Source: Trichosporon coremiiforme (lineage: Eukaryota > Basidiomycota > Tremellomycetes > Trichosporonales > Trichosporonaceae). Taken from it: a stretch of DNA of 64,000 nucleotides. A program made the translations under genes and the position numbers. Position 1 is the stretch's first letter; the number at the start of each line of letters is the position of its first letter. The stretch spans positions 1,320,801-1,384,800 of the forward strand of contig BCJJ01000004.1 in assembly GCA_039545355.1 (NCBI GenBank). The letters are read 5' to 3'. Below, in pieces: positions 31,001 to 42,514 of this stretch. The notes beneath the pieces were generated by a model. The model searched no databases, was not told the DNA's origin, and saw only the letters and a program-made list of their open reading frames with translations.

Positions 31001-33432
31001 CGCTCTCCCCGACGCCCACTGAGCTCGTCTCCGCCCTCTCGACGACCAGCAAGTTCGACCGCGCCATCGCCGAGACTTACGTCGACGGTCTCAAGTCGGA
31101 CCTGCGCGTGCTTGCGCCCTGGATCCGCTTCCTGACCCCCACCCAGGCGGCGGAGCACCTCAAGAAGGTGGTGAAGAAGGGCAACGTGTCCGAGGTCGAG
31201 GCGCTCTCTGCGCTCGTCCGCGCTGCCCCGCCTACCGCTGTCTACCCTCTCATTCCCCGTCTGCTCGAGCTGGGCGCTTACGCCCCGATCTCGGCGCTTC
31301 TGTCGGACGCAGCGAGGTCTCTCGCCCCGCCTTCCGTTGAGCTCGGCGCCGACGTGGTCGCCACGCTGCTGAAGGGAGGGGACGAGGCGCTCTCCCTGCT
31401 TCAGCAGGTCGTCGCGCTCTCCCCTGCGGCGGCCAAGGCTCTGGCCGCGACAGACAAGCTGGACGATGTCCGTCTCCTCCCCGCGCTCGCCGAACTGGAG
31501 ACTGCTCCCGAGGGTACCGCCTCGCTCGCGCTCAGCGCTCTGTCCACGCCCGCAAGCGACGCCGTGCACGCCTCGGCTCGTGCCGTCCTTCTCAAGTCGG
31601 CGGAGATCACTCTCGGCGAGGTCACCTTCTCGCTTGCCTTTGCGCGTCTCGCGGCCGCGATCAGCAACCCGAACCACTCGTATGCCCTCTCAGCCCTGAT
31701 CTCCAAGGGCCTGCAGTGGGCCACGCGCCGCCTGAGCTCCACCTCGGAGCTGGCCGGCGAGGAGCTACTGACGCTCTCGGTTCTCGCCGACGCGGTGCGG
31801 AACGCAGGCGCCCTGCGCGTAGAGCCAGAACAGAACGACGCGGAGCCGCTTCTCCTCGCCGTCTCGACTCGTCTCGCGGTGGACGAGGCGTGCGAGCTCG
31901 GCGCCATCGTGGCTGCTCGCGCCATGCTCAAGGCCGGCTTCGTGCGCCAGTGTCTCTCAACCCTGACTTCTTCCCGTCTGCAGTCCCTGTCGCAGATCCG
32001 CCTCCTGCATGCGCTGTTCAACGCGTCGCTGTATGTCTCCGCGCAGCCGAACTTTGTCGAGCCCCTCCTGCCGCTGTACTCTGGAACGCAATCCGCCAAG
32101 GACCGCCTGCTGCTCTCCCTCTTCGCGGCGTTCGAGAACCAGCGCCGTCTCTCCGCCGCCTCGATCCTGAAACACTGGCACGCCGGCGGCGGTGTCTCCA
32201 CCCGTGCTCTTGACGCCGTGCTGTCCCTGGACAGCGGCAAGGTCTTTGGCTCCGCCGCCCGCTTCCCGCTGCGCAGGAAGGTGCTCGACTCTGTGGACCG
32301 GTACTCTGCTTCCAGCTCCCTCTCCTCTGTCCAGGAGGAGGATGCGGAGGGAAACAAGGATGACTACGACCCCGTGTTTGTGCTCTCCCTCCTGCTTGCT
32401 GCGCTGCAGGAGCCCCTGTCTGGTCTGGACTGGGTGGAGATCCTCCGCAGCAATGTGCTCGGCCTCGCCGTCTGCGCCCTCGCCTCTCGAGACTCAGACA
32501 TGCGGTCTCTGGCGGGCTATGTGCTCTCCGTGGCCGAGAAGCGCGTGAGCCAGGTCGCGTTCCACGAGCAGCTCCAGCTGCTCCACACATTGCAGCTCGT
32601 CCGACACGCGTGTACTCTCCCCACTGCGGCCGAGGCCGAGGCCGAGGCCGAGAAGACGAAGCAGCCCCGCCTGCCGTCCCTCTCCGCGCTGTTCGTGGCG
32701 CACGCCCTCCGTTCCCTCGCCTCCCCCTCTTCCTTCCTCTACCCCCTCTCCTCCCGCTTCCTCCTCCAGCGTCCCGTCCTCGACATTGCAGACGTGCCCC
32801 TGCTCTACGCCAGTCTGTACGCCTCGGGCGACAACGCGCGCCGCGAACGCACCTGGCTCCTCCGCCTCCTCCGCGACGGCACGCGCAGTGCCTCCGACAT
32901 TCGCATCCTGAAACGCCGCCACGTGCCCTCATTGCTCGCGACTCTGATCCACGCAAGCCACGATGCCGGGTTCAGGAGGAGTGCGCTCGGTGTGTTGGAG
33001 CAGATTGCCAGTGTGCCGGATGGAAGGAAGGGGCTCAAGAGCCTCAGGGCGTGGGTGCAGGACGAATACGATGTGGCGGGGCTGCGGCCAGAGAGCGAGG
33101 ATGTTAGGAGTACGCTGTTGCGGATTCTGGGGCAGACTGGGGCGAATGCCCAGTTCGTCACTCGTATTGCGCCCTCTGCTTCGGTCGATGACCTCGCTTC
33201 CCTCGTCCGAATTGCGTACAAGCTCGCGAAGGACAAGGATACTGCAGCGGGCGAGGTTATTGGAGCGTTGGCGCAGAGGATTGGAGAAATGGACGGAGAC
33301 ACGGCTGGACTCCTGTTCCGCGCCTCGCTCCTCTCCCCTCCCGCCCCCTCCGCCACTGGGCTCATCGCGCAGCGCGTCGCGACACTCGACACCGACATCG
33401 GTCGGTGGGCCCGCTCCGTCGCCCGCTCGTAG
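28020..33432 (+). CDS. URB1: Nucleolar pre-ribosomal-associated protein URB1 (NPA1)
   Basis: Helical-repeat scaffold of the earliest 60S pre-ribosomal particles (Npa1 complex) in the nucleolus. Three exons: 28020-28145, 28201-28326, 28363-33432, about 1773 residues, close to yeast Urb1. The basic N-terminus (MAPKRKREEQQ) precedes the conserved start (TPFSQIPLPITHQTVLILQQ). The family segment GRGICFPDQGWYLRQD is at about residue 317, after a helical repeat region with LALDLILPLLP. The remaining 1300 residues are helical repeats with little low complexity. The exon 1 donor is uncertain: the visually best GTGTGT (28144) is out of phase, and GTGTCT two bases later restores it. The GC-rich third bases create long false frames on the other strand. 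Confidence 0.85.
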
Positions 33433-33514
33433 CCATAGACAGCATTACAAACCACTATGCATTATAGACCGTTATATTCCCTCTACACATTTTACATACT
33501 CTGCTGCATATCTA

Positions 33515-35421
33515 TTAAACGTTCGCCGGGGTGTTGACTGATTCCGGGGTCGGGAGGCCGTCGAGGGGAAGCTCGACGGGCTTGGCGCGGCTGGCAGCAC
33601 GCGGCCGTTTCAGGGGCGACTTGGTCACGACCGGCGAGGGGGGCAGGCTGGCTTTGCTGTTAGCGCGAGAGCGCTTGACTACCTCCGGCGAGGGAGGCAA
33701 AGACGCCTTACTAGCCTTGCTGGCCGTGCTGCCAGCGCGCGGCCGCGTCGGCGTCGGCGGGATCTTGCTCCCCTTCCGCTGTCGCTTGGCTGGCGGCTCC
33801 TCCGTCATTTTGCGCTTCACTGCCTCCAGGGGCGTTTCGGGGGCTTCGTGCGCTGGTGTTCCCGCACGAGATGGGGCACGCGATGAAGCCCTGGACCCGG
33901 CCCGGGAACGATTGCCGGTGCCGCTCTTACGCGGTCCTTTCGCCTTGCGGGTGACCCAGCGCTCGACGTCGGAATGGTCGGCGCCTAGCTCTACGAGCCG
34001 CGTCGGGGAGAGGTCGCGGAGGAGTTTTGCGCCGAGGGTGTCGAACGGCTCGCCGAGGCGGGCGTGCACGAAGGCGGCTTGTGAGGGGCGGCCGATCGGG
34101 AGCACGTCCCAGAGCCCTGTCCTGTGCTCGGCGTACCGCGTGTGCAGGTTCAGGAGGGCTGCGAGGGGAGAGGCGGCGTCGTCTTGCTCTGGCTCGGACT
34201 CGGACTCTTCCTCCTCGGCGTCCTCGGCATTGGCATCGGCATCCTCGGCAGGCTTCTCTGATCCAACAGAGCCAGAGTCCGACTCCCTCGCCCAGGACCA
34301 CTCGGCCGGAAGCCAATCGTCCGCGTCGAGCTTGTCCAGGAGTACGTTGGCGCGCTTGCTCTTCGCCTGCGCGGAAGCCGCCTCCCCAGCAGCCTCGAGG
34401 CACTCCTTCAGCTGCCTCTCGGCCCGGACGTCCCAGCTCTCCGTGTCGTCTCGGCGAACGGCGGCCGAGTTGTCCATGCTACGGGCGAGGGCGGCGCTGG
34501 CGAGTCGTGCCTCAAGCGCGAGCCGCAGCGAGCGAGTCTCAGTTGCACGCTCACGCTCCTGCTGCGCCTTCTTGCTGGCGCCTTGCTCTGGCACAGGCAG
34601 GGTACGAATGTCGCGCAGCCCACTGATGACCCGGTGCAGTGCCGAGTGGGCGAGTTCGACAACTTCGGGGTCTGGCAGGGGCGCGGGCGTCAGAGACGCA
34701 CGGCGGCCGGGCGACGAGCGCAGCGCCTCCGTCAGCGCAGCCGCGTGCGTGATGATCGGCGAGAGACCTGGCTCGTCTGGGAACGGCAGGGCAAGCAGGG
34801 CCGACTCGGCCGTGTTCAGAGCGTCCTCGGCGACCGTGTCGATCAGGTCAACCCGGCGCAGGGTGTGGTAGAGCTGGAACATGCCCTCGAGACTGGAGAG
34901 CAGTGCTTGCGACACCGCCCGGTCGCCGGCGTCCATGTCCGAGTCGTCTTCGCGGGCGCGCTTGCCGTTCATGTTGATGAGAGTCTGTTGTCAGCTACGA
35001 CCGCGAGAGAGCCAGCTTGACGCACCTTCACCTGCCCACCCTGGGCAGCGATGTAGCGCGATGTGGCCATGGCGGCGTGCACATATGCGGCGAGGAGGGC
35101 AGCGCCGCGCTGCGCAATGTCTGTCGGCGAGAGTGCATTTTTGCCATTGTCCTCTGCGTTGCGCACGGCATCGCGAAGGTGCGTGGTGAAAGCGGCGACA
35201 GAGCGAAGAGCGTCGGTGAGGGTGTCCTTATCGACCTCGTCGCGGTCGAACGCAATGTCCTTGATTGCGTCTAGGGTGGAGGGTTCGGGTGGCGAGGGCG
35301 TAATGAAGAGGGAAGACAGCGAGGAGAAGGAGAGACGGGCGAGGAAGCGTGCACGCTTGTGTGAGGGGCCGAGGTCGAGCACGGGCAGGACGGCCCAGGC
35401 GGCCGTGTCGACCGTGTCCAT
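33515..35421 (-). CDS. Unrecognised protein, 621 residues, likely nuclear
   Basis: Two exons, 35421-35026 and 34984-33515, joined by a 41-nt intron (GTGCGT...GCTGACAACAG) in phase 0. Exon 1 encodes a helical region (DTAAWAVLPVLDLGPSHKRA; TDALRSVAAFTTHLRDAVRN). Exon 2 starts with a second helical region (LLSSLEGMFQLYHTLRRVDL), then an acidic block (EDAEEEESESEPEQDD). The last 170 residues are basic and Ser/Pro-rich (RSRAGSRASSRAPSRAG; EEPPAKRQRKGSK), reminiscent of nuclear or chromatin-linked proteins with nuclear localisation signals. No family recognised. It is convergent with URB1 (82 bp between stops). Confidence 0.7.
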
Positions 35422-36619
35422 GGTGAGCAATAACAAAGAGTGCGGCGAGAGAGAGGTGAGGGTGTGAGTGAGTAGCGATGAGGAAGACGCGAAAAGCGAT
35501 GGCGGCGCGCCGTTGAGGGCGCGTAGTCAGGATGCAGAGTACGGGGTACGGGGGTGCGGGGGTGTCACGCTGGACGGGGGTGGCAACGTCTGATCGCAGA
35601 AGCACAAGAGCGCAGTTTCCTCTTCTGTCTAGGTCGGTATTGGATGCGGGTCTGTGCGTTGCGCCGGGCGGGACAAGGGGGATCCATTGGACCATCCCCT
35701 GTGGCAAAGGTTGACTGGACGGACTGGACCGTGCGCCCTCAAGTTGATTGTCGAGGGGCGAGAACATGTGTCCGTTGTCACGCTTGTGGGCGGTGTCGGC
35801 GTCGGTCTCGGCGATCGTCCACTGCCCATGCATGAGAGAGTCGAGGCGATCGTCGCAACAACAACAACAATGTCCACGGTCAAAATAAATAATCCTCGTG
35901 TCAACAACAAGCCGGCTTTACCGCCCTGACCTGACCGTGCCCCTGGCGCTAGCCGGAGCAGGCCGAAGGCACCCACCGTCTGCCGCCTCTGGTCCCGTGC
36001 CTGACGTCAGCTGGCTGACGGGGCACGCTGAGCTGAAGACCGCGCCCAAGGACCTAGGCGTGATCTCCGACATGAGCTCGGCTGGCTCAGACGGCGTCTT
36101 GACAGCGCCTGCGCATCTCTGGCCTATCGCCATGCCCGGATACCATTCATTCATTCACTCACTTGCTCCGACAGCCGACTTCTATACCATGACGCCTGCC
36201 CGAATATCGAAAACCCGTACCAAGCATCTGCGAGACCTGCTAAGCATGCTTAGTCGACACCTAAGACGTGGTTAGGCTTCCCACATGCGTGCTCGCGTCG
36301 AGTAGTGTGCGAGGCCCCTCGTGCCCCGCGCCCGGCGATCCACAAACCATGCACGACCACCGGGCACGAGTGCGACGTTGGACAGAAGCACCGGGCTAGT
36401 CTGGTACCAAGACAATCCAAGGCGGACCCACGCCTACCAACTTCGCTGTCATATGACCTTTTTCCGCCAGTCGGCTTAGTGCGACCGTCTCCCTCGCCGA
36501 AGGTCTCACACCGGCTACTCTCTCCAGCCCTCCGAGCATAAGTACTGCGCCAACATGTCTTCCTCCTGCAACCCCTCACCCCCCGTCACTCCTTCACCAT
36601 ACCGACTGTCAACGCCACC
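35422..36619. promoter_or_regulatory. Divergent intergenic region upstream of the P450 gene
   Basis: About 1.2 kb between divergent starts. AAATAAATAAT at 35883-35893 and a few short palindromes (AGCATGCTTAG near 36243) are the only notable features. No gene supported. Confidence 0.45.
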
Positions 36620-38425
36620 ATGACCGCGATCGGCGCGCAAGGCTCCGCGCTCGAGGCGGGCCGCCACCTGCTCACGCTCATCCAGTCGCATCCGTGGCTG
36701 TTCTCGCTCGCGGCCTTCCTGGCATGGTTCGCCAGCCGGCTCTACGTGACCAAGTACCACGGGCCGTTCAGCAAGCTGCCCGGCCCGAAACGCGCGCACT
36801 GGCTCATCGGCAACGGCATCGAGGTCATGAACCTGACGCCCAAGGATGCGCACCAGAAGTGGCTCGACGGCACGCAGGGCACGGTCAAGATCCCGCGCGT
36901 GCTCGGGCAGCACTACGCGTGCGTCTCCGACGACCTCAAGGCGACGCAGTACATGTGGACGCACCCGGATCTGTTCATCAAGCCCGAGGGCGGGCGCAAG
37001 ATTCTCGAGGACGCTCTGGGACTGGGTTTGGTGGCTGCCGAGGGCAAGCTTCACAGACGCCAGCGCCGCGTTCTGAACCCCGCGTTTGGGTGGCCGCAAC
37101 TCGTCCCCATGGCGCCGACCATCTTTGAGAAGGCGTACGAGCTCCAGCGCAAAATGTTCCGCACGCTCGAGGAGCCGGACAGCGACAAGGGCGTCGACCA
37201 CGTGCCCGGTAAGCGCAAGCTGGATGTGTTGTCTTTCGTCTCGCAGGCTACGCTCGACATTATCTCCCTGGTAGGGTTCGGGTACGACTGCCAAGCATTG
37301 GGCGACGAGCCCAACGAGCTCCGCGAGGCGTACAACCAGACCCTGGCCACCGTGTTCAACATAACGCTCATGAGCATTGTGCAGTTTGCCCTGGGGCGCG
37401 TAGCGGGCTGGATCCCGACGGAACGCCAACGCATCTCCCACGCTGTAAGGGCCAAGAGCCAGGAGATCGGCATGGCGATCGTGGCGGAGAAGAAGGCGCA
37501 GCTGCTCGCGTCCAACAATGGCGTCATTGAGAAGAACTCGGAGGATCTCGGCAAGGACTGCCTCTCCCTGCTGATCAAGGCGAACATGGCCCCGGACCTG
37601 CGCGACGACCAGCGCCTCAGCGATGCCGAGGTCGCGGATCAGTGCAGCACGATTCTGTTCGCCGGACACGAGACGACCGGCACCGGGCTCATGTGGACGC
37701 TCTACCACCTCGCATCGAACCAGGAGGTGCAGGAGAAACTCCGCAGAGAGCTGCTGGAGGTCGACGCGCGCGAGCCGAGCTGGGACGAACTGAACGCCCT
37801 CCCCTACCTCGACGCGGTCGTGCACGAGTCGCTCCGCCTCGACAGCCCGGTGCCCATGTCCTCGCGCGTGGCTACGGCAAACGCAGTCCTCCCCCTGTCC
37901 AAGCCGATCACGCTGGCGAATGGAGAGGTAAGTGAGCGTGTGCGACGGCACGACAGCACAGCGAGCCACAGCTAGCACAGTGGGCATAGCCAGTGCAGCT
38001 GAGAAACACGAGTAGAGCCGGAGCTAACATCCCAGACAATCTCGGAACTCCACGTCCCCAAGGGCTCCGAAGTCTCCACCCCGATCGCATACATCAACAC
38101 CTCCCCGGAGATCTGGGGCGCCGATGCGCGACAGTTCAACCCCGACCGCTTCGCGCGCGACGGCATCCCCAGCACGCAAACCCCAGGCGTGTGGGGAAAC
38201 CTCATGACCTTCCTGGCCGGGCCGCGGAACTGTATCGGCCACCGCCTGACTGTGATCGAGATGAAGATTGTGCTCTTCGTCCTGATCCGGAGCTTCCGGT
38301 TTGAGATTCCCCCGAGCAAGCCGCAACTCAAGAAGACTTGGCTCGTTATTCAGCGCTGTGTCGTTGTTGGGGAGGATAAGGCCGGCCCGCAGATGCCGCT
38401 TATGGTTAGTGCTGTTGAGAACTAG
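36620..38425 (+). CDS. Cytochrome P450 monooxygenase
   Basis: Membrane-anchored haem monooxygenase of unknown substrate, 565 residues in two exons (36620-37927 and 38036-38425, 108-nt intron, phase 0). The N-terminal anchor is HPWLFSLAAFLAWFASRLYV, followed by the proline hinge (GPFSKLPGPKR). The conserved P450 elements are all present: I-helix oxygen-binding motif AGHETT (about 348), ExxR in HESLRLD (about 403), the PDRF motif (FNPDRFARDG) and the haem-binding loop FLAGPRNCIGHR with its Cys ligand near residue 500. The start has a good context (CCACCATGA). No neighbouring biosynthetic genes suggest a pathway, so it may act alone in fatty-acid, alkane or xenobiotic oxidation. Confidence 0.93.
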
Positions 38426-38743
38426 GCGAACGGCGATGCCGAGGCCGGAGGCCGGAGGCTGAGGCTGAGACGTGGAGCTCTGCCTGAACAGCGTACCGGC
38501 GGCTCTGTGCTGTCTTAGACGGAGTAGGGGGGGCCTGACAGATGGCCAAGACTTCTACCCAGACTAACGGTCGAGGCGGTGTCGCAGCCCAGTCATGGTT
38601 GAGATAGGTCAGTTGTAGCTTAGCATGCAAAGTCTGAAGTCGTCCAGTTGTCCATGCGTCCAGTCGCCCCATTCTTCTCATCCCTGCATTCCGATGTTTG
38701 ACTACCATTGCTTTTTTCGCGAGATCGCGTTTTGAATCGCCCT
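38426..38743. other. Convergent 3' flanks of the P450 and peroxiredoxin genes
   Basis: 318 bp between stop codons. A short repeat-like purine tract (GAGGCCGGAGGCCGGAGGCTGAGGCTGAG) is at 38440-38468. No coding signal. Confidence 0.4.
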
Positions 38744-39937
38744 TTAGAGCTCCTTGAGCAGCTCCTCGGCCTGGGTGATCGTGGCTGTCTGTCAGCTAAG
38801 TTCGAAGCATACCTAAGCTGTCCCCTGCCCCTCTGTCCCTCCCTCCACCCCTTCCAGAGTCATTTAGAAGGGACACTAAGGGGCGACGTGGGGAACAAGA
38901 CTGCTCGCGGCCGTTGCGGGCACGCGGGGGTGACTCACACTTGCCCGACTCGGGCTCGACCTTGATGTCCGTGACCTTGCCGTCCTGGACGACGATGACG
39001 GCGCGCTGGAAGCGCGTGCCGCCGAGAGGGGGCACGTCCCAGCCGAGACCGAGGGCATCGGCGAGCTTGGCCTGCGAGTCGGAGGCTGCGCGTCAGCGAA
39101 ATGTCGCGATAGCGGCATGGAGCCGGATTGTTTCTGCCTCGCCAGGTCGAAAGCTCAAAACCTCGGGGGGCCCTCCAGGGCCCCATGAAGATCGAAAGCT
39201 ATGGCGAGGCAAAGCATACTTCGGCCCTCCAGCCGGTGGCCCTCCGGCCGTCAGCCTACGGGCCACGAGACTCACTAAACTCAACGCCCTCACCGCCGAG
39301 GTCCTTCTTCCACGCGTTCATGACAAACTGGTCGTTCACGCTCACGACGTAGATGCCGTCGACGCCCTTCTGCTTGAACTTGTCCGCGAGCGCAATGTAG
39401 CCGGGCACCTGCGAGTGGCAGGTGGGGGTGAAACTGCGCGAGCGTCAGCGAGCTTGTCCCTGCGGGGAGCAAGGCGAACGATAGCGAGCCGAGCATGCAC
39501 TACGCGCGAGCATCGAGCCAGCGCTGGATGCGACAGCTGGTCTGACAGCTGTTACTAACAGCGAGCTAGCCGCAATACCCGCCTCAGACAACAGTGGGAA
39601 CGTCTGCCTGCCCGCAATCTGCAAGCAGCCTGCGCGACAGCGCTGGCTGCCAGTTACTCACGCGCCCGGAACCGTGATGATGATGTTCTTGCCCGGCTGG
39701 GTCGAGAGGTCGATCTCAGTGCCCATGTCCTTGATGCGGACGGGGACGGAGGGCAACTTGGCGCCCTTGGCGATGGGGGCGGAGGAGTAGGCTGGGGTTG
39801 TCAGCTTCAGCTTTGAATGCGAGCTGGGGGTTACTCACACATCCTGAAGGTGGGGGTGCGGAGGATGCTGGGAGTTGTCAGTTGTTGATGCAAGTCAGGA
39901 CTTACGAGCGGAAAGCGCGGGGGGCGAGGAAAGACAT
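38744..39937 (-). CDS. Peroxiredoxin, Prx5/AHP1 type, probably mitochondrial
   Basis: Thiol peroxidase reducing hydrogen peroxide and alkyl hydroperoxides. Six exons, read downward: 39937-39906, 39867-39839, 39791-39662, 39433-39276, 39085-38939, 38784-38744; all phases close, 178 residues. The active-site loop is GAFTPTCHSQVPGY with the peroxidatic Cys; family landmarks VYVVSVNDQFVMNAW-like (IYVVSVNDQFVMNAWKK) and GTRFQRAVIVVQDGKV are clear. The modelled protein has only that one Cys, so it would work as a 1-Cys enzyme. The N-terminus (MSFLAPRAFRSILRTPTFRM) is basic, lacks acidic residues and resembles a mitochondrial presequence. Exons 1 and 2 are only 32 and 29 nt, and three introns (154, 190 and 228 nt) are much longer than usual here. 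Confidence 0.9.
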
Positions 39938-40477
39938 GGTGGGCTGATGGCTGAGGAGGGATGGCTTAGGCTTTGAATGTTAGTACCAGCTGTGCAGTGT
40001 GAGAGCTCGAGACGCCAGCGGGTGAGTGACCTTTCCCCATTCCCCATCTGATACCGCCCTCTGCCGCTGACGCCGTGGGGCACCCAACCCAACCCGGGCT
40101 TCCGAAGTGGAGGTCGAATTCTCGGCCAATAACCGGGGAGGAAAGCTGTGCGGCGATCGGGGGTAGGCGTGCGCATTTGTTTGGCTCCGGGCGTTGAGCG
40201 CACGTCGAGCGAAGATGCACGCTCGACATTGTACTCACCATCAACTCTTCTCACGATCAGTGAAACCGTGAAGAGGAACCGTGGTCCACATGTTCACCCG
40301 CCCGCACAGACTCCGACTCACCAGTTGACTGACCGATCGAGCCGATCAACTCGTTTCTGCTCAGAACCATCATGTTTTACCCTCAGATACTTTGCCGCTT
40401 CTACTCGCCCATCGCTCGACGATCGAGGGCATTGAAGAGGAGCAAGATGTTCAGTGGCATGATATGAGTTCACCACC
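39938..40477. promoter_or_regulatory. Divergent region, peroxiredoxin and F-box-like gene
   Basis: 540 bp between divergent starts. No TATA element is obvious and no additional gene is supported. Confidence 0.4.
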
Positions 40478-41215
40478 ATGCTCTTACCCCCCGAACTCGT
40501 CTCGCTCGTGTGCGCCCATCTCCCCAAGGCGACACTAGCAACTGTCCTCCGCTGCAGTTCAGCCAGCTACGCGCTCGCCGCTCCACATCTCTACGCCACG
40601 CTCTGCATAACTCGGGCCAACTTCCCCAGCCTCATGGCGAGAATCACGCTCCGTTCTCGAGGAAAAGTGGGCTGGGATCTTGTCCCTCTGTCCGGCCCCC
40701 AAATCTTTCCACTGGTGTGTGATGCCCCCACACTCAATCTCACATCCGAGAGGGAGGGGCACGAAGAGTCAGGGGAACTCAACACACAGTGGTCCAGCTA
40801 TGCCCGTAGAAGGCGGAAACTCTCCCTCCTCGCCCACTGCACGGAACTGGTCGTGGAGGAGTATCCCGATTTCGAGTGTTTCGGTGCTATCTGTGTTTTG
40901 GCCTGGCGAGGAGAGACGCCTAGTGAGCAGCGGGAACGCATGCTGTTTCCCAACGTGCGCTCTGTGAGGGTTGCTGGACTCGCTGAGCCGTGCTTGCCTG
41001 GTGGTATGGCTCTGTCTGGCTTGGGACTTGCGCACCCACTTCTCGGTTTCGTGACGGAGATGCCACTGGAGCACGCTGTGGTACAGGCTGGGTCTCAAGA
41101 GGAGGTCGTGCTATGCGCTGCTTGCATTGGGTTAATGACTATCGTGCTTGAGCCATGTCTCATGGGACGCTCGCCTTGTAGACAGGATGCAGGTACATGT
41201 ACAACATACTTTTGA
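40478..41215 (+). CDS. F-box-like protein
   Basis: The N-terminus reads MLLPPELVSLVCAHLPKATL and continues VLRCSSASYALAAPHLYATL. This is the typical fungal F-box pattern (LPPEL, then a C/S-rich helix and P-x-LY), which would bind Skp1 in an SCF ubiquitin ligase. The single open frame encodes 245 residues. Beyond the F-box the chain is not recognised, and it ends with a Cys-rich stretch (CRQDAGTCTTYF) before the stop. It may be truncated compared with longer F-box proteins of 400-500 residues. The stop lies 24 bp from that of the opposite gene. Lineage-specific F-box-like families expand in basidiomycetes, so function cannot be inferred. Confidence 0.55.
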   Translation: MLLPPELVSLVCAHLPKATLATVLRCSSASYALAAPHLYATLCITRANFPSLMARITLRSRGKVGWDLVPLSGPQIFPLVCDAPTLNLTSEREGHEESGELNTQWSSYARRRRKLSLLAHCTELVVEEYPDFECFGAICVLAWRGETPSEQRERMLFPNVRSVRVAGLAEPCLPGGMALSGLGLAHPLLGFVTEMPLEHAVVQAGSQEEVVLCAACIGLMTIVLEPCLMGRSPCRQDAGTCTTYF

Positions 41216-41239
41216 CTACACGCCGTATGCTGCTGTGGT

Positions 41240-42198
41240 CTACTGGTCTGTGTCGCGCCCAGCGTTCCAGGCATCGAAGTTCAGCACGTGCATGTCCATC
41301 CCGTCGTCTGGTGAGCGGTTCTTCGAGGGATTGACGAAGGCATGAGCCAAGAACTTGGTGACGAGGGGCGATGTGGGGCCGGTGGTGGGAACAAGGGTGC
41401 CGTCGCGACGGCGACCTTCCGAATGGGAGTAGCGGACCGCTTGCTCGGCGTCGTCCCATCCTGCGGCGAGGTAGCGGTTGCCGTTGGTGCGGGACTGGTA
41501 CGCGTGCTCGAGGACGGCGAACATGACTGCCGAATCGACGACGTGATGAACGCCGTGGTAGAGGAGTGCAATCCACCGCTTCCAGTCGGCCAGCATCCGT
41601 GCCGGCCAGCGCCTGATGAAGAGGGAAAAAGGCTGCTCCGTGGTTACGCCCTCGGGGTTCTGGAACACCCACGCCTCTCCTCCATCAATGTAGAACTCGT
41701 CGAGCGCGTCAAACATGTCGTCGCTGAATGCGGCGTCCGAGTGAGCCCCCAGCGATGAGCGGATTTCGCTTGACTTGGAAGCGGCACCCGAGGGCGTATC
41801 GATAATGGCGCATTCGAGAGAAGTGTCCTCCCCTTCGATGGGAACGTGAAGCCCGAACTCCTTTCTCGAAGGCAACAGCGACTCGACGAATTGCTGGTGA
41901 TGTGCGTGCCAATGGGCAGTCATCTGGTCGGCGTCCTGGAGGGGCCCGTACGGATTGGGGTTCCGAGGGATGGGATGGGATGCTCATCGTGGCTCCATGG
42001 CTTCGTTTCCAGAAACTCGTTGACGTACTTAATCACGACATCGGCGTCAGGCGTCCATGGTTTGACGACGAAGAAAGGGCGAACCTGGTAGCGTTGGGCG
42101 AGTGTTTCGTGGGGAGACACAAGCGAAGGGAGACTTGGAAGCTTTCCGACGAATGGATGTTCTTCGTGCTGGCTTGCAACAGAGCCGGTAGCCACCAT
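41240..42198 (-). pseudogene. Unrecognised protein gene with a repeat-length frameshift
   Basis: Start ATG at 42198, stop at 41240. The first 70 or so codons (VRPFFVVKPWTPDADVVIKY, then WSHDEHPIP) and the last 230 codons (NPYGPLQDADQMTAHWHAHH, MFDALDEFYIDGGEAWVFQN) are both protein-like but lie in different frames. The change of frame falls on three tandem GGATG units (41968-41982; CATCC on the coding strand). Two units instead of three would join the halves with no stop, giving about 317 residues. An in-phase intron with a poor GTGATT donor is a weaker alternative. No family recognised. The state may be a pseudogene, a natural length variant or a sequence error. Confidence 0.55.
41968..41982 (+). 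repeat. (GGATG)3 microsatellite at a frameshift
   Basis: Three perfect GGATG units in the coding part of the preceding gene. A change by one 5-bp unit shifts the reading frame. Confidence 0.85.
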
Positions 42199-42514
42199 GG
42201 CGACCGTTTGTGAGGTGTTGATTGGGAGAGTTTGGGGGGCTGAGGAGCTGTAGAGTGTACGATTGAGAGGTGGAAGAGAAGTGAGCAAGATACACCTGCA
42301 CAAGCTGTGGCCAGCGGGTTGGTATTAGGTGACTGGTGCGTTCAAGCTGTACGATAAGAGGCGTTGTAGCGCCCCGTAGTGAACCGTTTCAGAATTAGCA
42401 GAGATCGCAGTTGGTGGAACGCACATCGCAAGCGCAGCAGATGTAACTCAGAGATTGCACAAGATCCCAGGCCAACGGACACGCAGTTGTGCATAGTGCC
42501 GCCGCCACCAACAC
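42199..42514. promoter_or_regulatory. Divergent intergenic region
   Basis: 316 bp between two divergent starts; no distinct motif noted. Confidence 0.35.

Noticed and set aside
33531..34871. 446-codon plus-strand frame opposite the 621-residue gene
   Set aside because: The translation is Arg/Ser-rich low complexity. The minus-strand model has helical domains, a start in good context and a phase-consistent intron.
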